Positions 28,238 through 36,284 of a stretch of 64,000 bases of DNA are shown piece after piece. The notes below the pieces were generated by a model. The model was not told where the DNA came from. It worked only from the letters and a program-made list of their open reading frames with translations, and ran no database searches. The stretch comes from Dechloromonas sp. UBA6271 (GTDB lineage Bacteria; Pseudomonadota; Gammaproteobacteria; Burkholderiales; Rhodocyclaceae), in assembly GCA_002440665.1 (NCBI GenBank), contig DJUX01000038.1, forward strand, positions 28,799 through 92,798. Direction: 5' to 3'. The translations under genes were made by a program, and so were the position numbers. The first letter of the stretch is position 1, and each line of letters opens with the position of its first letter.

Positions 28238-28704
28238 CTGGCCAGTCGCCGCGCCCGCGCGACAAGGTCGCGCAGCAGATCGTCGGCCTGCGCCCGCCCC
28301 GGTGTCTCGCGCCCCGGCGAGCGCCAGGACAGCCTCGCGCCCGATTCGCCGGCCAGAGAATAAACCGCGATGGATAGCGGACATAGCGCCAATTGCCCGG
28401 CATCCTCCTCGACCAGTTGCCAGGCCAGGCGGGCGCTGCAGAACTGGATGATTTCGGCATTGGCGTAGGGGCTGCCCGACTTGCCGAGATCAGCCGCCGT
28501 CCGCGCCAGCATCCGGTTGAAGGGAATGCTCGCCGTCACCACCAGCCCGGCCCCTTCGATCGCCTCGACGACTGATTCTCGCGCCACCGCGAAATCTGCC
28601 GCCAGACTCGCCGAATGGATATCGCCGGCCATCGCGCTTCCGGGCAGCGTAACCCACAGAAAAACCAGCAGCCGGCCGCGTTCCGTCAAGGTGCTGACGA
28701 CCAC
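28231..28704 (-). CDS. DUF302 family exported protein
   Basis: Resembles DUF302 proteins: EAIEGAGLVVTASIPFNRML in the first half and FCSARLAWQLVEEDAGQLAL in the second. A signal peptide is visible (LLVFLWVTLPGSAMAG). The frame is open further upstream to 28776, but that stretch contains the porin terminator (28708-28730), so an internal start is preferred; GTG at 28704 is the first after the terminator, and a TTG 15 bases later is possible. Function unknown. Confidence 0.6.
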   Translation of the reverse strand: MVVSTLTERGRLLVFLWVTLPGSAMAGDIHSASLAADFAVARESVVEAIEGAGLVVTASIPFNRMLARTAADLGKSGSPYANAEIIQFCSARLAWQLVEEDAGQLALCPLSIAVYSLAGESGARLSWRSPGRETPGRAQADDLLRDLVARARRLASQ

Positions 28705-28707
28705 CCG

Positions 28708-28730
28708 AAAAAAAGCGCCCCGAAGGGCGC
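28708..28730 (-). terminator. Rho-independent terminator of the porin gene
   Basis: On the minus strand GCGCCC-TTCG-GGGCGC is followed by seven T residues. A UUCG tetraloop with a six-bp GC stem is a strong intrinsic terminator, 68 bp past the porin stop. Confidence 0.88.
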
Positions 28731-28797
28731 AAACAACTACGAGGAAAGACATGTGCGCCATGGCCGAAAAAGGCATGAAGCGGATTATCCCGGCAAT

Positions 28798-30027
28798 TTA
28801 GAAGAACATGATGCCGCCCAGGGAAATGGTCTTGTTCTTGTTGTCGTAGTTGGTGTCCTGCGCGTTGGTGATGTTTTCATAGTTGAATTCGCCGACCAGC
28901 GTGATGAACTTGTTCAGCGAGTGATAAACGCCGACCGTGGTGGACTGGTTCCTGGCATAGTCATCCGGGCCGCCGCCCACGGCGTTCAGGAAGCCGTTCT
29001 TGTCCCTGTTCTGACCATAGTTGATACCGAATTTGGTCTTGCCATACGTGTAGGTGCCCTGCACGAAATAGCCTGCTGATTCCGTCCTGTTGCCGTTCCC
29101 GTCGCTGCCGTTGAAGAACTGCGCGCCGACGGTCGACAAGCCGAGACCTCTGCCGGTGAAGCCATACAGCACCCCCTCGAAATTGCCATAGGCGGCCTTG
29201 AGACCCAGTTCGAACCCGTTTGCCGAGAACGTCTTCACCGCGCAAGGTTCCTGGGAACAACTGGTGTCCTGGTACACCAGCCCGCCCCACAACCTGCCTT
29301 TGGTCGCGTCCGTCTTGAAGTCGTAGTTGGCCACTGCCTGGAAACCCGGCGTCACGTTTTCGTCGCCGGCGAAGCTGCTCGGCTGGAAGATGCCCGCCGA
29401 CACCTGGAAGCCGTTGTAGTTGGGGGTGGTATAAGTGATCTGCGGCTGGAAGCCAGTGTACATGTAGCCGTGGCCGATCATCCCGAACGTCGTGTTGTAG
29501 GGAATACTGGCATTGCTGGTGCCGCCGACGCCGATCAGCGTCATGTCGGACAAAATGATGTTCGAGGCGAAGAGGCCGATGTCACGGCCGAACTTCAACG
29601 TACCCCAGTCGTTGTTGCCGAACTGGAAATAGAGGTTGCGGGTATCGATCTGCGAATAAGGATCGACGGGAGAGCCGCTACCGGGGGTGGGGTTTCCGAT
29701 CGGCAGGCCGACCACCTTCGAGTTGTTGTTGATGCCGGGTGCGAAGCTGACGTGCGCCTTGATGTCCTGGCCACCGGCCTGGGTGGTCACGACAAAGTTG
29801 ATCCAGCCCGGCAGCAGGCCATTGCTCAGCGCGCTGTTGTTCGTCGTCGTCGAGGCGCCGGTAGCGCGGTTGATGGTTTCCGCATTGCGGTAAACGTAAT
29901 AACCGTTGACCGTACCGTTGATGTCCAGGGTGATGTCATTCTGCGTGAAACTAACGGCATGGCTGCCGGCACTGCCGCAGGCGAGCATTGCGATGACCAA
30001 AGGGCGAACTGACAGGAATTGCTTCAT
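28798..30027 (-). CDS. Outer membrane porin (OmpC/Omp32-like)
   Basis: Trimeric beta-barrel porin for small solutes. ATG at 30027 gives 409 residues, starting with a signal peptide (about 1-22, ending GSHAV). Alternating hydrophobic strands follow throughout (TLDINGTVNGYYVYRN, TLKFGRDIGLF) and the protein ends in Phe (SLGGIMFF). Asn- and Gly-rich loops are typical. It is a single-gene unit with its own terminator; the substrate cannot be read from sequence. Confidence 0.85.
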   Translation of the reverse strand: MKQFLSVRPLVIAMLACGSAGSHAVSFTQNDITLDINGTVNGYYVYRNAETINRATGASTTTNNSALSNGLLPGWINFVVTTQAGGQDIKAHVSFAPGINNNSKVVGLPIGNPTPGSGSPVDPYSQIDTRNLYFQFGNNDWGTLKFGRDIGLFASNIILSDMTLIGVGGTSNASIPYNTTFGMIGHGYMYTGFQPQITYTTPNYNGFQVSAGIFQPSSFAGDENVTPGFQAVANYDFKTDATKGRLWGGLVYQDTSCSQEPCAVKTFSANGFELGLKAAYGNFEGVLYGFTGRGLGLSTVGAQFFNGSDGNGNRTESAGYFVQGTYTYGKTKFGINYGQNRDKNGFLNAVGGGPDDYARNQSTTVGVYHSLNKFITLVGEFNYENITNAQDTNYDNKNKTISLGGIMFF

Positions 30028-30327
30028 GGAACGTCTCCAAGATGTATTGTGTGTATTGGCTGCCGGCACGATTGACTTACCCCCCGTGCCTCCCCGCTGC
30101 CACCGGTTTTCCCCCCGATAGCCTGGCGTACCCGAGTAGTGCGAAGGGCATGCCAGATCCGCCAAGCGTTACCAAAACACCGCGCCAAGCCACTCTGTCG
30201 GCCGCTTCATGACATATAAAAGACATAAGACTCAAGCGTTCCCGGCCGCTGCCAGCGTCCATTTTCTGGACACCGGACTGCTCCGCTGAGCCGAAACGAA
30301 GCACACCATTCACGATTTTTCAGGGCG
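30028..30327 (-). other. Porin upstream region
   Basis: About 300 bp between the porin start and the pqqD terminator. No convincing coding frame is seen. It presumably holds the porin promoter, but no clear -35/-10 pair or sigma54 element was found. Confidence 0.4.
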
Positions 30328-30351
30328 AAAAAAAGCCCCGCGAACGGGGCT
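30328..30351 (-). terminator. Rho-independent terminator of the PQQ operon
   Basis: Minus-strand AGCCCC pairs with GGGGCT around a six-base loop and is followed by seven T residues. It lies 74 bp downstream of the pqqD stop and closes the PQQ operon. Confidence 0.85.
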
Positions 30352-30424
30352 CGGCTTGCATGGCGGTTGGCTTTCGCCGGGCAGTGTAATGCGCGCTATC
30401 CGGCGTCGATGACTTGGGCCGGAT

Positions 30425-30697
30425 TCAGCCCAGCAGCCAACCCTTCTCCCGGGCCACGGCAATGAAGCTGCGGGTACCGGCGGCGATTTCATCCGGTGTT
30501 CCGGGAAAGGCGGCATCCAGATCGGCGATCACTTCCCCGGTGTTGCGGCTGCCATCGCAGCGCTTGAGGATTTCACCGGCCGAAGGATTGAGTTTGATCA
30601 GGCCTTCCGGGTAGAGCAGGATGTAGGCATCCTGGCTGGCTTCCCAGCGGAAGACGAAGTGCGGGTTGAGCCGCGGGCGATCGAGGGTGGTTTCCAT
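30425..30697 (-). CDS. pqqD: PQQ biosynthesis chaperone PqqD
   Basis: Small protein that binds the PqqA peptide and presents it to the radical SAM enzyme PqqE. The 90 residues match the winged-helix PqqD family (RPRLNPHFVFRWEASQDAYI, GLIKLNPSAGEILKRCDG). It is the last gene of the operon, 55 bp after pqqA across a strong hairpin. Confidence 0.92.
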   Translation of the reverse strand: METTLDRPRLNPHFVFRWEASQDAYILLYPEGLIKLNPSAGEILKRCDGSRNTGEVIADLDAAFPGTPDEIAAGTRSFIAVAREKGWLLG

Positions 30698-30709
30698 GGC
30701 GGATGGCCG

Positions 30710-30752
30710 GCAAGCAGGCGGCAGCAGTTCAGGAGCGCTGCCGCCCTCTTGC
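30710..30752 (-). promoter_or_regulatory. Strong hairpin directly after pqqA
   Basis: GGCGGCAGC (30745-30737) pairs perfectly with GCTGCCGCC (30725-30717), and GCAAG/CTTGC extends the stem past a two-base mismatch. It starts at the base after the pqqA stop and has no T-run. Such a structure can protect a short upstream message or reduce read-through. Confidence 0.65.
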
Positions 30753-30827
30753 TTAGCGGACGTAGACGTACGCGGTGACTTCGAAACCGAGACGAATCTC
30801 GCAGTAAGCAGGGGTTTCCCAGTTCAT
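30753..30827 (-). CDS. pqqA: PQQ precursor peptide PqqA
   Basis: The 24-residue ribosomal precursor of PQQ. The frame reads MNWETPAYCEIRLGFEVTAY followed by VYVR. It contains the invariant Glu-x3-Tyr (E16 and Y20) whose side chains are cross-linked by PqqE. An AAGGAG Shine-Dalgarno lies 7 bases before the ATG. Unusually, pqqA is the penultimate gene rather than the first, and is flanked by two perfect 9-bp hairpins. Confidence 0.95.
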   Translation of the reverse strand: MNWETPAYCEIRLGFEVTAYVYVR

Positions 30828-30846
30828 TTGGTTTCTCCTTGATGGC

Positions 30847-30867
30847 GGAGCGGCACCATGCCGCTCC
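30847..30867 (-). promoter_or_regulatory. Hairpin between pqqC and pqqA
   Basis: A perfect 9-bp inverted repeat with a 3-base loop (GGAGCGGCA-TGG-TGCCGCTCC) ending 19 bp before the pqqA ATG. No T-run follows. It could be an RNA processing or stability element, or an operator. Confidence 0.55.
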
Positions 30868-30934
30868 TGAATCGATTATTCGGCCCCGGCCACGCCAGCG
30901 CGCCCGAGCTTTCGCCAAAACCCGCTCATGAAAA

Positions 30935-31693
30935 TCATGAGATGGCAGTTTTACCCTTCATCGGCGTGTAGGCACCCCAGCCCGCGATCTCCACCTCGCA
31001 GTGGGCGAGCAGCATGGCGTCGAGCATGGACCACAGCAGGTCGAGCTTGAACTGGAGGATTTCCAGCGCCCGTTCCTGCAATTCGCGGGTATTGAAATGG
31101 CCGAGGGTGATGCGCAGGCCGTTGATCACGTCGCGCGGCGCTTCGGTCAGTCGGCGGCGGAAATAGGCATAGCCCTCGGCCTCGATCCACGGGTAATGCG
31201 TCGGCCAGTGGTCGAGGCGGGATTTATGGATGGTCGGCGCGAACAGTTCGGTCAGCGATGACGCTGCCGCCTCCTGCCACGGGCTGCGGCGGGCGAAATT
31301 GATATAGGCGTCGACCGCGAAACGCACCCCCGGCAGGACCAGGCGCTGTGAAACGATGTCCTCGCGGGAAAGGCCGACCGCTTCGCCGAGCCGGATCCAG
31401 GCCTCGATCCCGCCGTCCTCGCCACCGTAACCGTCGTGATCGAGAATGCGCTGCACCCAGTGCCGGCGCACCTCGCGGTCCGGGCAATTGGCAAGGATGG
31501 CGGCATCCTTGATCGGGATGCTGATCTGATAGTAGTAGCGGTTGGCCACCCAGGCCTGAATCTGCGCCCGGCTGCTCTTGCCCTCGTACATCATCACCTG
31601 GTACGGGTGATGAATGTGGTAGCGATCGCCACGAGCGCGCAGTTGCGCCTCGAATTCCTCGGCGGTCCACGGTTTGAGTTCGTCCATTTTCAT
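30935..31693 (-). CDS. pqqC: Pyrroloquinoline-quinone synthase PqqC
   Basis: Cofactorless oxidase that performs the final ring closure and eight-electron oxidation to PQQ. The 252 residues match the family (HHPYQVMMYEGKSSRAQIQA, LANCPDREVRRHWVQRILDH, and the HYPWIEAEGYAYFRRRL helix). The ATG overlaps the pqqB stop by four bases (ATGA). Confidence 0.96.
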   Translation of the reverse strand: MKMDELKPWTAEEFEAQLRARGDRYHIHHPYQVMMYEGKSSRAQIQAWVANRYYYQISIPIKDAAILANCPDREVRRHWVQRILDHDGYGGEDGGIEAWIRLGEAVGLSREDIVSQRLVLPGVRFAVDAYINFARRSPWQEAAASSLTELFAPTIHKSRLDHWPTHYPWIEAEGYAYFRRRLTEAPRDVINGLRITLGHFNTRELQERALEILQFKLDLLWSMLDAMLLAHCEVEIAGWGAYTPMKGKTAIS

Positions 31694-32616
31694 GCGTCGT
31701 CTCCTGTGCCGATCGCCATCCCGTCAAAGGCCACCTCGATACCGGCCGCGGTCAACACGGCGCGTTCGGGAGAATCCTCGTCGAGAATCGGATTGGTGTT
31801 GTTGATGTGGATGAGTACCTTGCGCGGTTTGGCGTAACGCCCGAGCAGAGCCATCATCCCGTCCGGCCCGGACTGCGGCAGGTGGCCGATCTCGCGCGCC
31901 GTCTTGCTGGAAATCCCGAGGCGGATCATCTCGTCGTCGGTCCAAAACGTCCCGTCGAGCAAGATGCAATCGGAATCCGCCAGGAACGGTTCGAGATGCG
32001 GCTCCATCGCGCCAAAGCCGGGCGCATAGAACACCTTGCGGCCGCTCGCCGCATCCTCGATCAGCACGCCGATGTTGTCGCCGGGATGGGGATCGTGACG
32101 GTGCGGCGAATACGGCGGCGCCTTGCTCGACAGCGGCACCGGCGTGAAGCGCAGACCGGCCACACCGGGCACAGCAAACGCCTGCGGCGGCGTCACCTGC
32201 ACCGGCTGCCAGCGCACCGTACAGAAATGGGACAGCACATTGAAAATCGGGTTACCGGTCGTCAGGTCTTCCTGCACCTGCGGCGTGCACCACACCGGCA
32301 GCGGCTTGCCCTCGCGCAACATCAGCAGGCCGGTGGTGTGGTCGATCTGTGCATCGATCAGGACCACCCCGGCGATGCCGGTATCGCGCAAGGCGCGTCC
32401 CGGCTGCAGCGCCGGATTGGCGCGAATCTGGGTCAGCAGATCGGGCGAGGCGTTGAACAGCACCCAGTCGGTGCCGTTGACACTGACGGCAATCGACGAC
32501 TGGGTACGTGCTCGCGTGCGCAGGCTGCCATCACGAACACCGGCGCAGTTGCGGCAATTGCAGTTCCACTGCGGGAAGCCGCCGCCGGCGGCGGAACCAA
32601 GGACAAGTATTTTCAT
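31690..32616 (-). CDS. pqqB: PQQ biosynthesis protein PqqB
   Basis: Metallo-beta-lactamase-fold protein acting as a late-stage hydroxylase in PQQ synthesis. The 308 residues begin MKILVLGSAAGGGFPQWNCN with the CNCRNC cysteine motif conserved in PqqB. They include the IDAQIDHTTGLLMLREG metal site and the HINNTNPILDEDSPER segment. It is coupled to pqqC. Confidence 0.96.
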   Translation of the reverse strand: MKILVLGSAAGGGFPQWNCNCRNCAGVRDGSLRTRARTQSSIAVSVNGTDWVLFNASPDLLTQIRANPALQPGRALRDTGIAGVVLIDAQIDHTTGLLMLREGKPLPVWCTPQVQEDLTTGNPIFNVLSHFCTVRWQPVQVTPPQAFAVPGVAGLRFTPVPLSSKAPPYSPHRHDPHPGDNIGVLIEDAASGRKVFYAPGFGAMEPHLEPFLADSDCILLDGTFWTDDEMIRLGISSKTAREIGHLPQSGPDGMMALLGRYAKPRKVLIHINNTNPILDEDSPERAVLTAAGIEVAFDGMAIGTGDDA

Positions 32617-32701
32617 GGCCCCAGTATCTTTCGCCCCGGCGCCCCTGACGTGCAGGGATTGGCGAAATCTCCCTCATGGTTTTCTGGAGATTGGCGGCCG
32701 G

Positions 32702-33445
32702 TCATTTTTGCCCATTTTTTGGCGTCGACCGCAACAGGGTCGCCAGGCAGCTCGCCCCCTGCTCGACAAACAGACGATGCACCTGCACCCCGGCCGCCCC
32801 CGCCCTGCGCGCCGCCGCCACATCGTCGGCACTGCGGATGCCGCCGACCGCCACCAGCGCCGGTCCGTTATCCAGATCGCGTGCCAGATCGGCGAGACGT
32901 TCGAAGCGCCCGGCCTCGTCCGGCAGGACCACGGTCAGCAGATCGAAACCGGCGGCGGCGGCAATCGAGGCGGCTGCCGGCAGCGCCTCGCCACAATTGC
33001 CAAGCGGCAATTTCAGCGCCAGCGGCAAATGCCGTCCGCTCTCCGTGGCCCAACAGTCGCGCTGAAAAGCTGCGGCCCGGCAGGCCAGCGCCAGCCGGGG
33101 CCACTGTTCCGGCAGCAGAAAGCGGCAGTTGGCAGCGGCGCTGAGATTGAAACTCAGATAATCAGCCACCGGCCAGAGCGCCACCAGTCCCGCCAGCCAG
33201 GATTCCCGCAGGCGGTCGGCAGGCATCTCGGCGGGCAGCCCGAGACCGATGCCGACCGCCCCGCGCCGGACCCAATATCCGGCTGCCAGTGCCGCGGCGA
33301 CAGCGGGTGCGGCGGCCGGCAGCACGGAACCGATTTCAACGCTGCCGAAACCGAGCGCCAGCAGTTCCTCCGCCCGGCCACCGTCCTTGTCGATGCCGCC
33401 GGCCAGACCGGGCCGCGCATGCCAGTGAAAAACCCGCCGCTTCAT
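32702..33445 (-). CDS. Dihydroorotate dehydrogenase-like flavoprotein in the PQQ operon
   Basis: At 247 residues it is much shorter than quinone-linked DHODH (about 335). It keeps the N-terminal GLAGGIDKDGGRAEELLALG segment, which matches the class 2 FMN motif, a Lys in PLALKLPLG, and the C-terminal phosphate-binding VGGIRSADDVAAARRAGAAG. The catalytic-serine motif (N-x-S-x-PNT in true DHODH) reads FNLSAAANCRFL, so the reaction is probably not dihydroorotate oxidation. It is coupled to serC by ATGA and lies 85 bp before pqqB. Function unknown. Confidence 0.65.
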   Translation of the reverse strand: MKRRVFHWHARPGLAGGIDKDGGRAEELLALGFGSVEIGSVLPAAAPAVAAALAAGYWVRRGAVGIGLGLPAEMPADRLRESWLAGLVALWPVADYLSFNLSAAANCRFLLPEQWPRLALACRAAAFQRDCWATESGRHLPLALKLPLGNCGEALPAAASIAAAAGFDLLTVVLPDEAGRFERLADLARDLDNGPALVAVGGIRSADDVAAARRAGAAGVQVHRLFVEQGASCLATLLRSTPKNGQK

Positions 33446-34521
33446 CCGTAACGCCGGGCAAAGTCGGCCATGAACCCGGCCAGCATCACGGCCCCGGTCT
33501 CCGGCATGGCGTTGTAGAGACTGGCCCTGACCCCGCCGAGCTGACGATGGCCGCGCAAATTGGTCAATCCGGCGGCCTCGGCTTCGCTCAGAAAGGCCTC
33601 GGTCAATCGCGTTTCGGCCAGATGGAAACGGATATTGATCGGCGAGCGATGGCCGGGCGCTACCGGGGCCCGATAAAAGCCGGCGCTGCCGTCGATCGCC
33701 GCATACAGCCGCGCCGCCTTGCGCTGGCTGGCGGCAGCCATCGCGGCGAGACCGCCATTGTCGGCAATCCAGTCGAAGACCAGCCCGGCCATGTGGATCG
33801 CCAGCATCGGCGGCGTGTTGACGCAACTCCCCTCCTCCACCTGCCGCCGATAGGAAAACGGCGCCGGCATTTCCGGGCGGCTGCGCTCGAGCAGGTCCTC
33901 GCGGACGATGGCTACGGTCAACCCGGCCGGACCGATGTTTTTCTGGGCACTGGCGTAGATCACGCCGAATTTCGCCACATCCAGCGGTTCCGTCAGGAAA
34001 GACGAGGTGCAATCGGCCACCAGCGGCACTTCGCCGGTTTCCGGCAGAGCGGGATAGGCGATGCCGTCCACCGTCTCGTTGGGCGTGATGTGGCAATAGG
34101 CGCAGCCGGCCGGCATGTCCCAGCTGCCGGGCGCTGGTGCGGCGAGCGGCAGTTCGCCGGGGTGGCGGGCGACCACTTCGACCTGCGCCAGCTTGCCCGC
34201 CTCGGCCATCGCCCGCCGCGACCAGTAGCCGGAATCGGCATAGGCCGCCACCCGCGACGCGCCGAGCAGATTCATCGGCACCAGCGAAAACTGCTGCAGC
34301 GCGCCGCCAGCCAGGAACAGGATGCGGTAACTGGTCGGCAAGGCGAGCAGTTCGGTCAGGCGCTGGCGGGCATGATCGAGCACGGCGCGGAAGGCCTCGC
34401 CGGTAAACGGCCGCTCGATGGCACATGCCCCGTCCGGGCCGCGCCGGAACAGCTCGTCGGCCGCCCGGGCCAGCACTGCGTCAGGCAGGCGTGCGGGACC
34501 GGCGGCAAAGTTGTAGGCCAT
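33442..34521 (-). CDS. serC: Phosphoserine aminotransferase SerC
   Basis: PLP enzyme for serine, and through phosphohydroxythreonine for pyridoxine synthesis. The 359-residue protein starts MAYNFAAGPARLP at 34521. The PLP lysine lies in FGVIYASAQKNIGPAGL, with the C-terminal GHRQLGGVRASLYNAMP motif of the family. It follows the PuuD-like gene by 5 bp and overlaps the DHODH-like gene. Its presence inside a PQQ operon is unusual; serine or PLP supply is only a guess. Confidence 0.9.
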   Translation of the reverse strand: MAYNFAAGPARLPDAVLARAADELFRRGPDGACAIERPFTGEAFRAVLDHARQRLTELLALPTSYRILFLAGGALQQFSLVPMNLLGASRVAAYADSGYWSRRAMAEAGKLAQVEVVARHPGELPLAAPAPGSWDMPAGCAYCHITPNETVDGIAYPALPETGEVPLVADCTSSFLTEPLDVAKFGVIYASAQKNIGPAGLTVAIVREDLLERSRPEMPAPFSYRRQVEEGSCVNTPPMLAIHMAGLVFDWIADNGGLAAMAAASQRKAARLYAAIDGSAGFYRAPVAPGHRSPINIRFHLAETRLTEAFLSEAEAAGLTNLRGHRQLGGVRASLYNAMPETGAVMLAGFMADFARRYG

Positions 34522-34526
34522 CGCCG

Positions 34527-35033
34527 TCAGCCGAACAGCCAGCCGCCGTGGCTGCCGGCCGCCATGAAGAAGAGCAGCGGGATCGACAGCATGGTATTGG
34601 TGCGCGACGACAGGTGCGTGATGCGCGAGCAGCGCAGACGCTCCTCGACCGGCGCCGGAACCAGCCCGAGCACCTTCTTCTGGTGCGGCCAGAGAACGAA
34701 CCAGAGGTTGACCAGCATCGCCGTCCCAATCCAGGTGCCGATGCCGATCGGTGCCAGTCCGCCCTGCAGGGCAAGCGCCCCGGGCAGCCAGCCACGTTGC
34801 CAGAGCATGAACATGCCGGCGCCCCAGGTCACCACCGCCGCCCAGCGGAAGGTGCCATGTTCGCGGTTGATTACCGCTTGCAGCCGCGGACTGCCGGCAT
34901 CGGCCAGATCGCCGGCAGCCAGCGGCCGCCACGCGGGACGCTGGACGACGCTGGAATAGTTATGGCCGATCCAGATGACGCCAGCGAGAAAATGCAGCCA
35001 GCGCGCCAGCAGATCGAGCAGTGCGCCGTCCAT
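34527..35033 (-). CDS. PuuD-like multi-spanning membrane protein
   Basis: The 168 residues contain about four membrane segments and resemble part of the membrane domain of urate hydroxylase PuuD (urate oxidase N-terminal family): LARWLHFLAGVIWIGHNYSS and WGAGMFMLWQRGW. It lacks the C-terminal cytochrome c domain of full PuuD. Conserved histidines (H14, H24) could bind haem. The start at 35033 has a GAGGGGGG Shine-Dalgarno. Its place in the PQQ operon suggests a redox partner role, which is inference. Confidence 0.6.
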   Translation of the reverse strand: MDGALLDLLARWLHFLAGVIWIGHNYSSVVQRPAWRPLAAGDLADAGSPRLQAVINREHGTFRWAAVVTWGAGMFMLWQRGWLPGALALQGGLAPIGIGTWIGTAMLVNLWFVLWPHQKKVLGLVPAPVEERLRCSRITHLSSRTNTMLSIPLLFFMAAGSHGGWLFG

Positions 35034-35042
35034 GCGCCCCCC

Positions 35043-35138
35043 TCAGGCCGCCAACTGGCGGACCAGCAACACCAGCACGACGGTCAGCAGGATGCCGAGG
35101 CTGATCGTGCCGGTCGCAGTGTCGTAGGGGTGGCGCAC
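35043..35138 (-). CDS. 31-residue small membrane protein
   Basis: A GTG-initiated frame immediately after the pqqE stop (VRHPYDTATGTISLGILLTV, then a hydrophobic stretch, ending RQLAA). It encodes one clear membrane segment with a short polar N-terminus. It ends 9 bp before the PuuD-like start. It may be a separate subunit of the PuuD-like protein. No homologue is recognised from sequence alone. Confidence 0.5.
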   Translation of the reverse strand: MRHPYDTATGTISLGILLTVVLVLLVRQLAA

Positions 35139-36284
35139 TCAATGCTCCATGAAAGCGGTAGACACGGCGCCGGCCGAGCGCTTGATCAGGGGCTTGTGGA
35201 AACGCATGGCGCGGGTCGTCACCGCGACCGCCTCGGTCACCAGATGATGATGCGGCGAATGGCTGCAGGCCGGGTCGGTATTGCTGGCGTCGCCGGTCAG
35301 CAGCAAGGCCTGGCAGCGGCAGCCGCCGAAATCCTTCTCCTTTTCCGAGCAGGAACCGCAGGGCTCGGGCAGCCAGTCCAGCCCGCGGTACTTGCGGAAC
35401 AGCGGCGACTCGTGCCATAGCCAGGCCAGCGGCTTGTCGCGCACCGACAGGAATTCGAGGCCGGGAATCACCCGCGCCTCCTGGCAGGGCATCGCCACGC
35501 CATCCGGCGCCAGGGTCAGGTGGATGGCCCCCCAGCCGTTCATGCAGGCCTTGGGCCGGCCTTCGTAGTAATCCGGGATGACGAAGTAGATGGTCATCGA
35601 CTTGCCCAGCTTTTCCCGCCAGCGGTTCACCACGGCCTCCGCCTCGCGCACCTGTTCCAGGCTGGGCATCAGTTCGTCGCGGTTCATCAGCGCCCAGTTG
35701 TAATACTGGATGTTGGCGAACTCGATGTACTCGATGCCGAGTTCGGCCGCCCATTCGACCATCGCATCGATCTCGCCGATGTTCTGCCTGAACACCGGCA
35801 CATTGAGCACCATCGGGAAGCCGTGCTTCTTGACCAGGCGCGCCGCCTCCAGCTTGAGCGCATGCGCACGGGCGCCGACCAGCGCATCGGTGAGATGCGG
35901 CTGCGTCGCCTGCAGGGAAAGCTGGACATGCCGCAAGCCCGCCGCCTTGAGCGCCAGCAGACGCTCCTCGGTCAGCCCGATGCCGGAGGTAATCAGGTTG
36001 GTGTAGAAGCCGATGCTGTCGGCGTAGCCGACCAGTTCCTCCAGGTCGTCACGCAGCAATGGCTCGCCGCCGGTGAAGCCGAGTTGCAGCGCACCCAGAT
36101 CGCGGGCATCGCGCAGCACCGCCTTCCATTCATCGGTACTCAGCTCGCGCGAGCCGTAATCCTCGAAATCGAGCGGATTGTTGCACCACGAGCATTTCAG
36201 CGGGCAACGGTAGGTCAGTTCGAGCGACAGCCAGAGCGGCTTGCCCTGACCATCGAGACTGAGACCGGATTGTTCTTTCGGCAT
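35139..36284 (-). CDS. pqqE: PqqA peptide cyclase PqqE (radical SAM)
   Basis: Radical SAM/SPASM enzyme that forms the Glu-Tyr carbon-carbon bond in PqqA. ATG at 36284 has an AAAGGA Shine-Dalgarno 5 bases upstream and gives 381 residues. The cluster motif CPLKCSWC lies near residue 27. The C-terminal SPASM region is intact, with cysteines in CQEAR, PCGSCSEKEKDFGGCRC and ACSHSPHH. It is the first gene of the PQQ operon, bordering the foreign island. Confidence 0.96.
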   Translation of the reverse strand: MPKEQSGLSLDGQGKPLWLSLELTYRCPLKCSWCNNPLDFEDYGSRELSTDEWKAVLRDARDLGALQLGFTGGEPLLRDDLEELVGYADSIGFYTNLITSGIGLTEERLLALKAAGLRHVQLSLQATQPHLTDALVGARAHALKLEAARLVKKHGFPMVLNVPVFRQNIGEIDAMVEWAAELGIEYIEFANIQYYNWALMNRDELMPSLEQVREAEAVVNRWREKLGKSMTIYFVIPDYYEGRPKACMNGWGAIHLTLAPDGVAMPCQEARVIPGLEFLSVRDKPLAWLWHESPLFRKYRGLDWLPEPCGSCSEKEKDFGGCRCQALLLTGDASNTDPACSHSPHHHLVTEAVAVTTRAMRFHKPLIKRSAGAVSTAFMEH

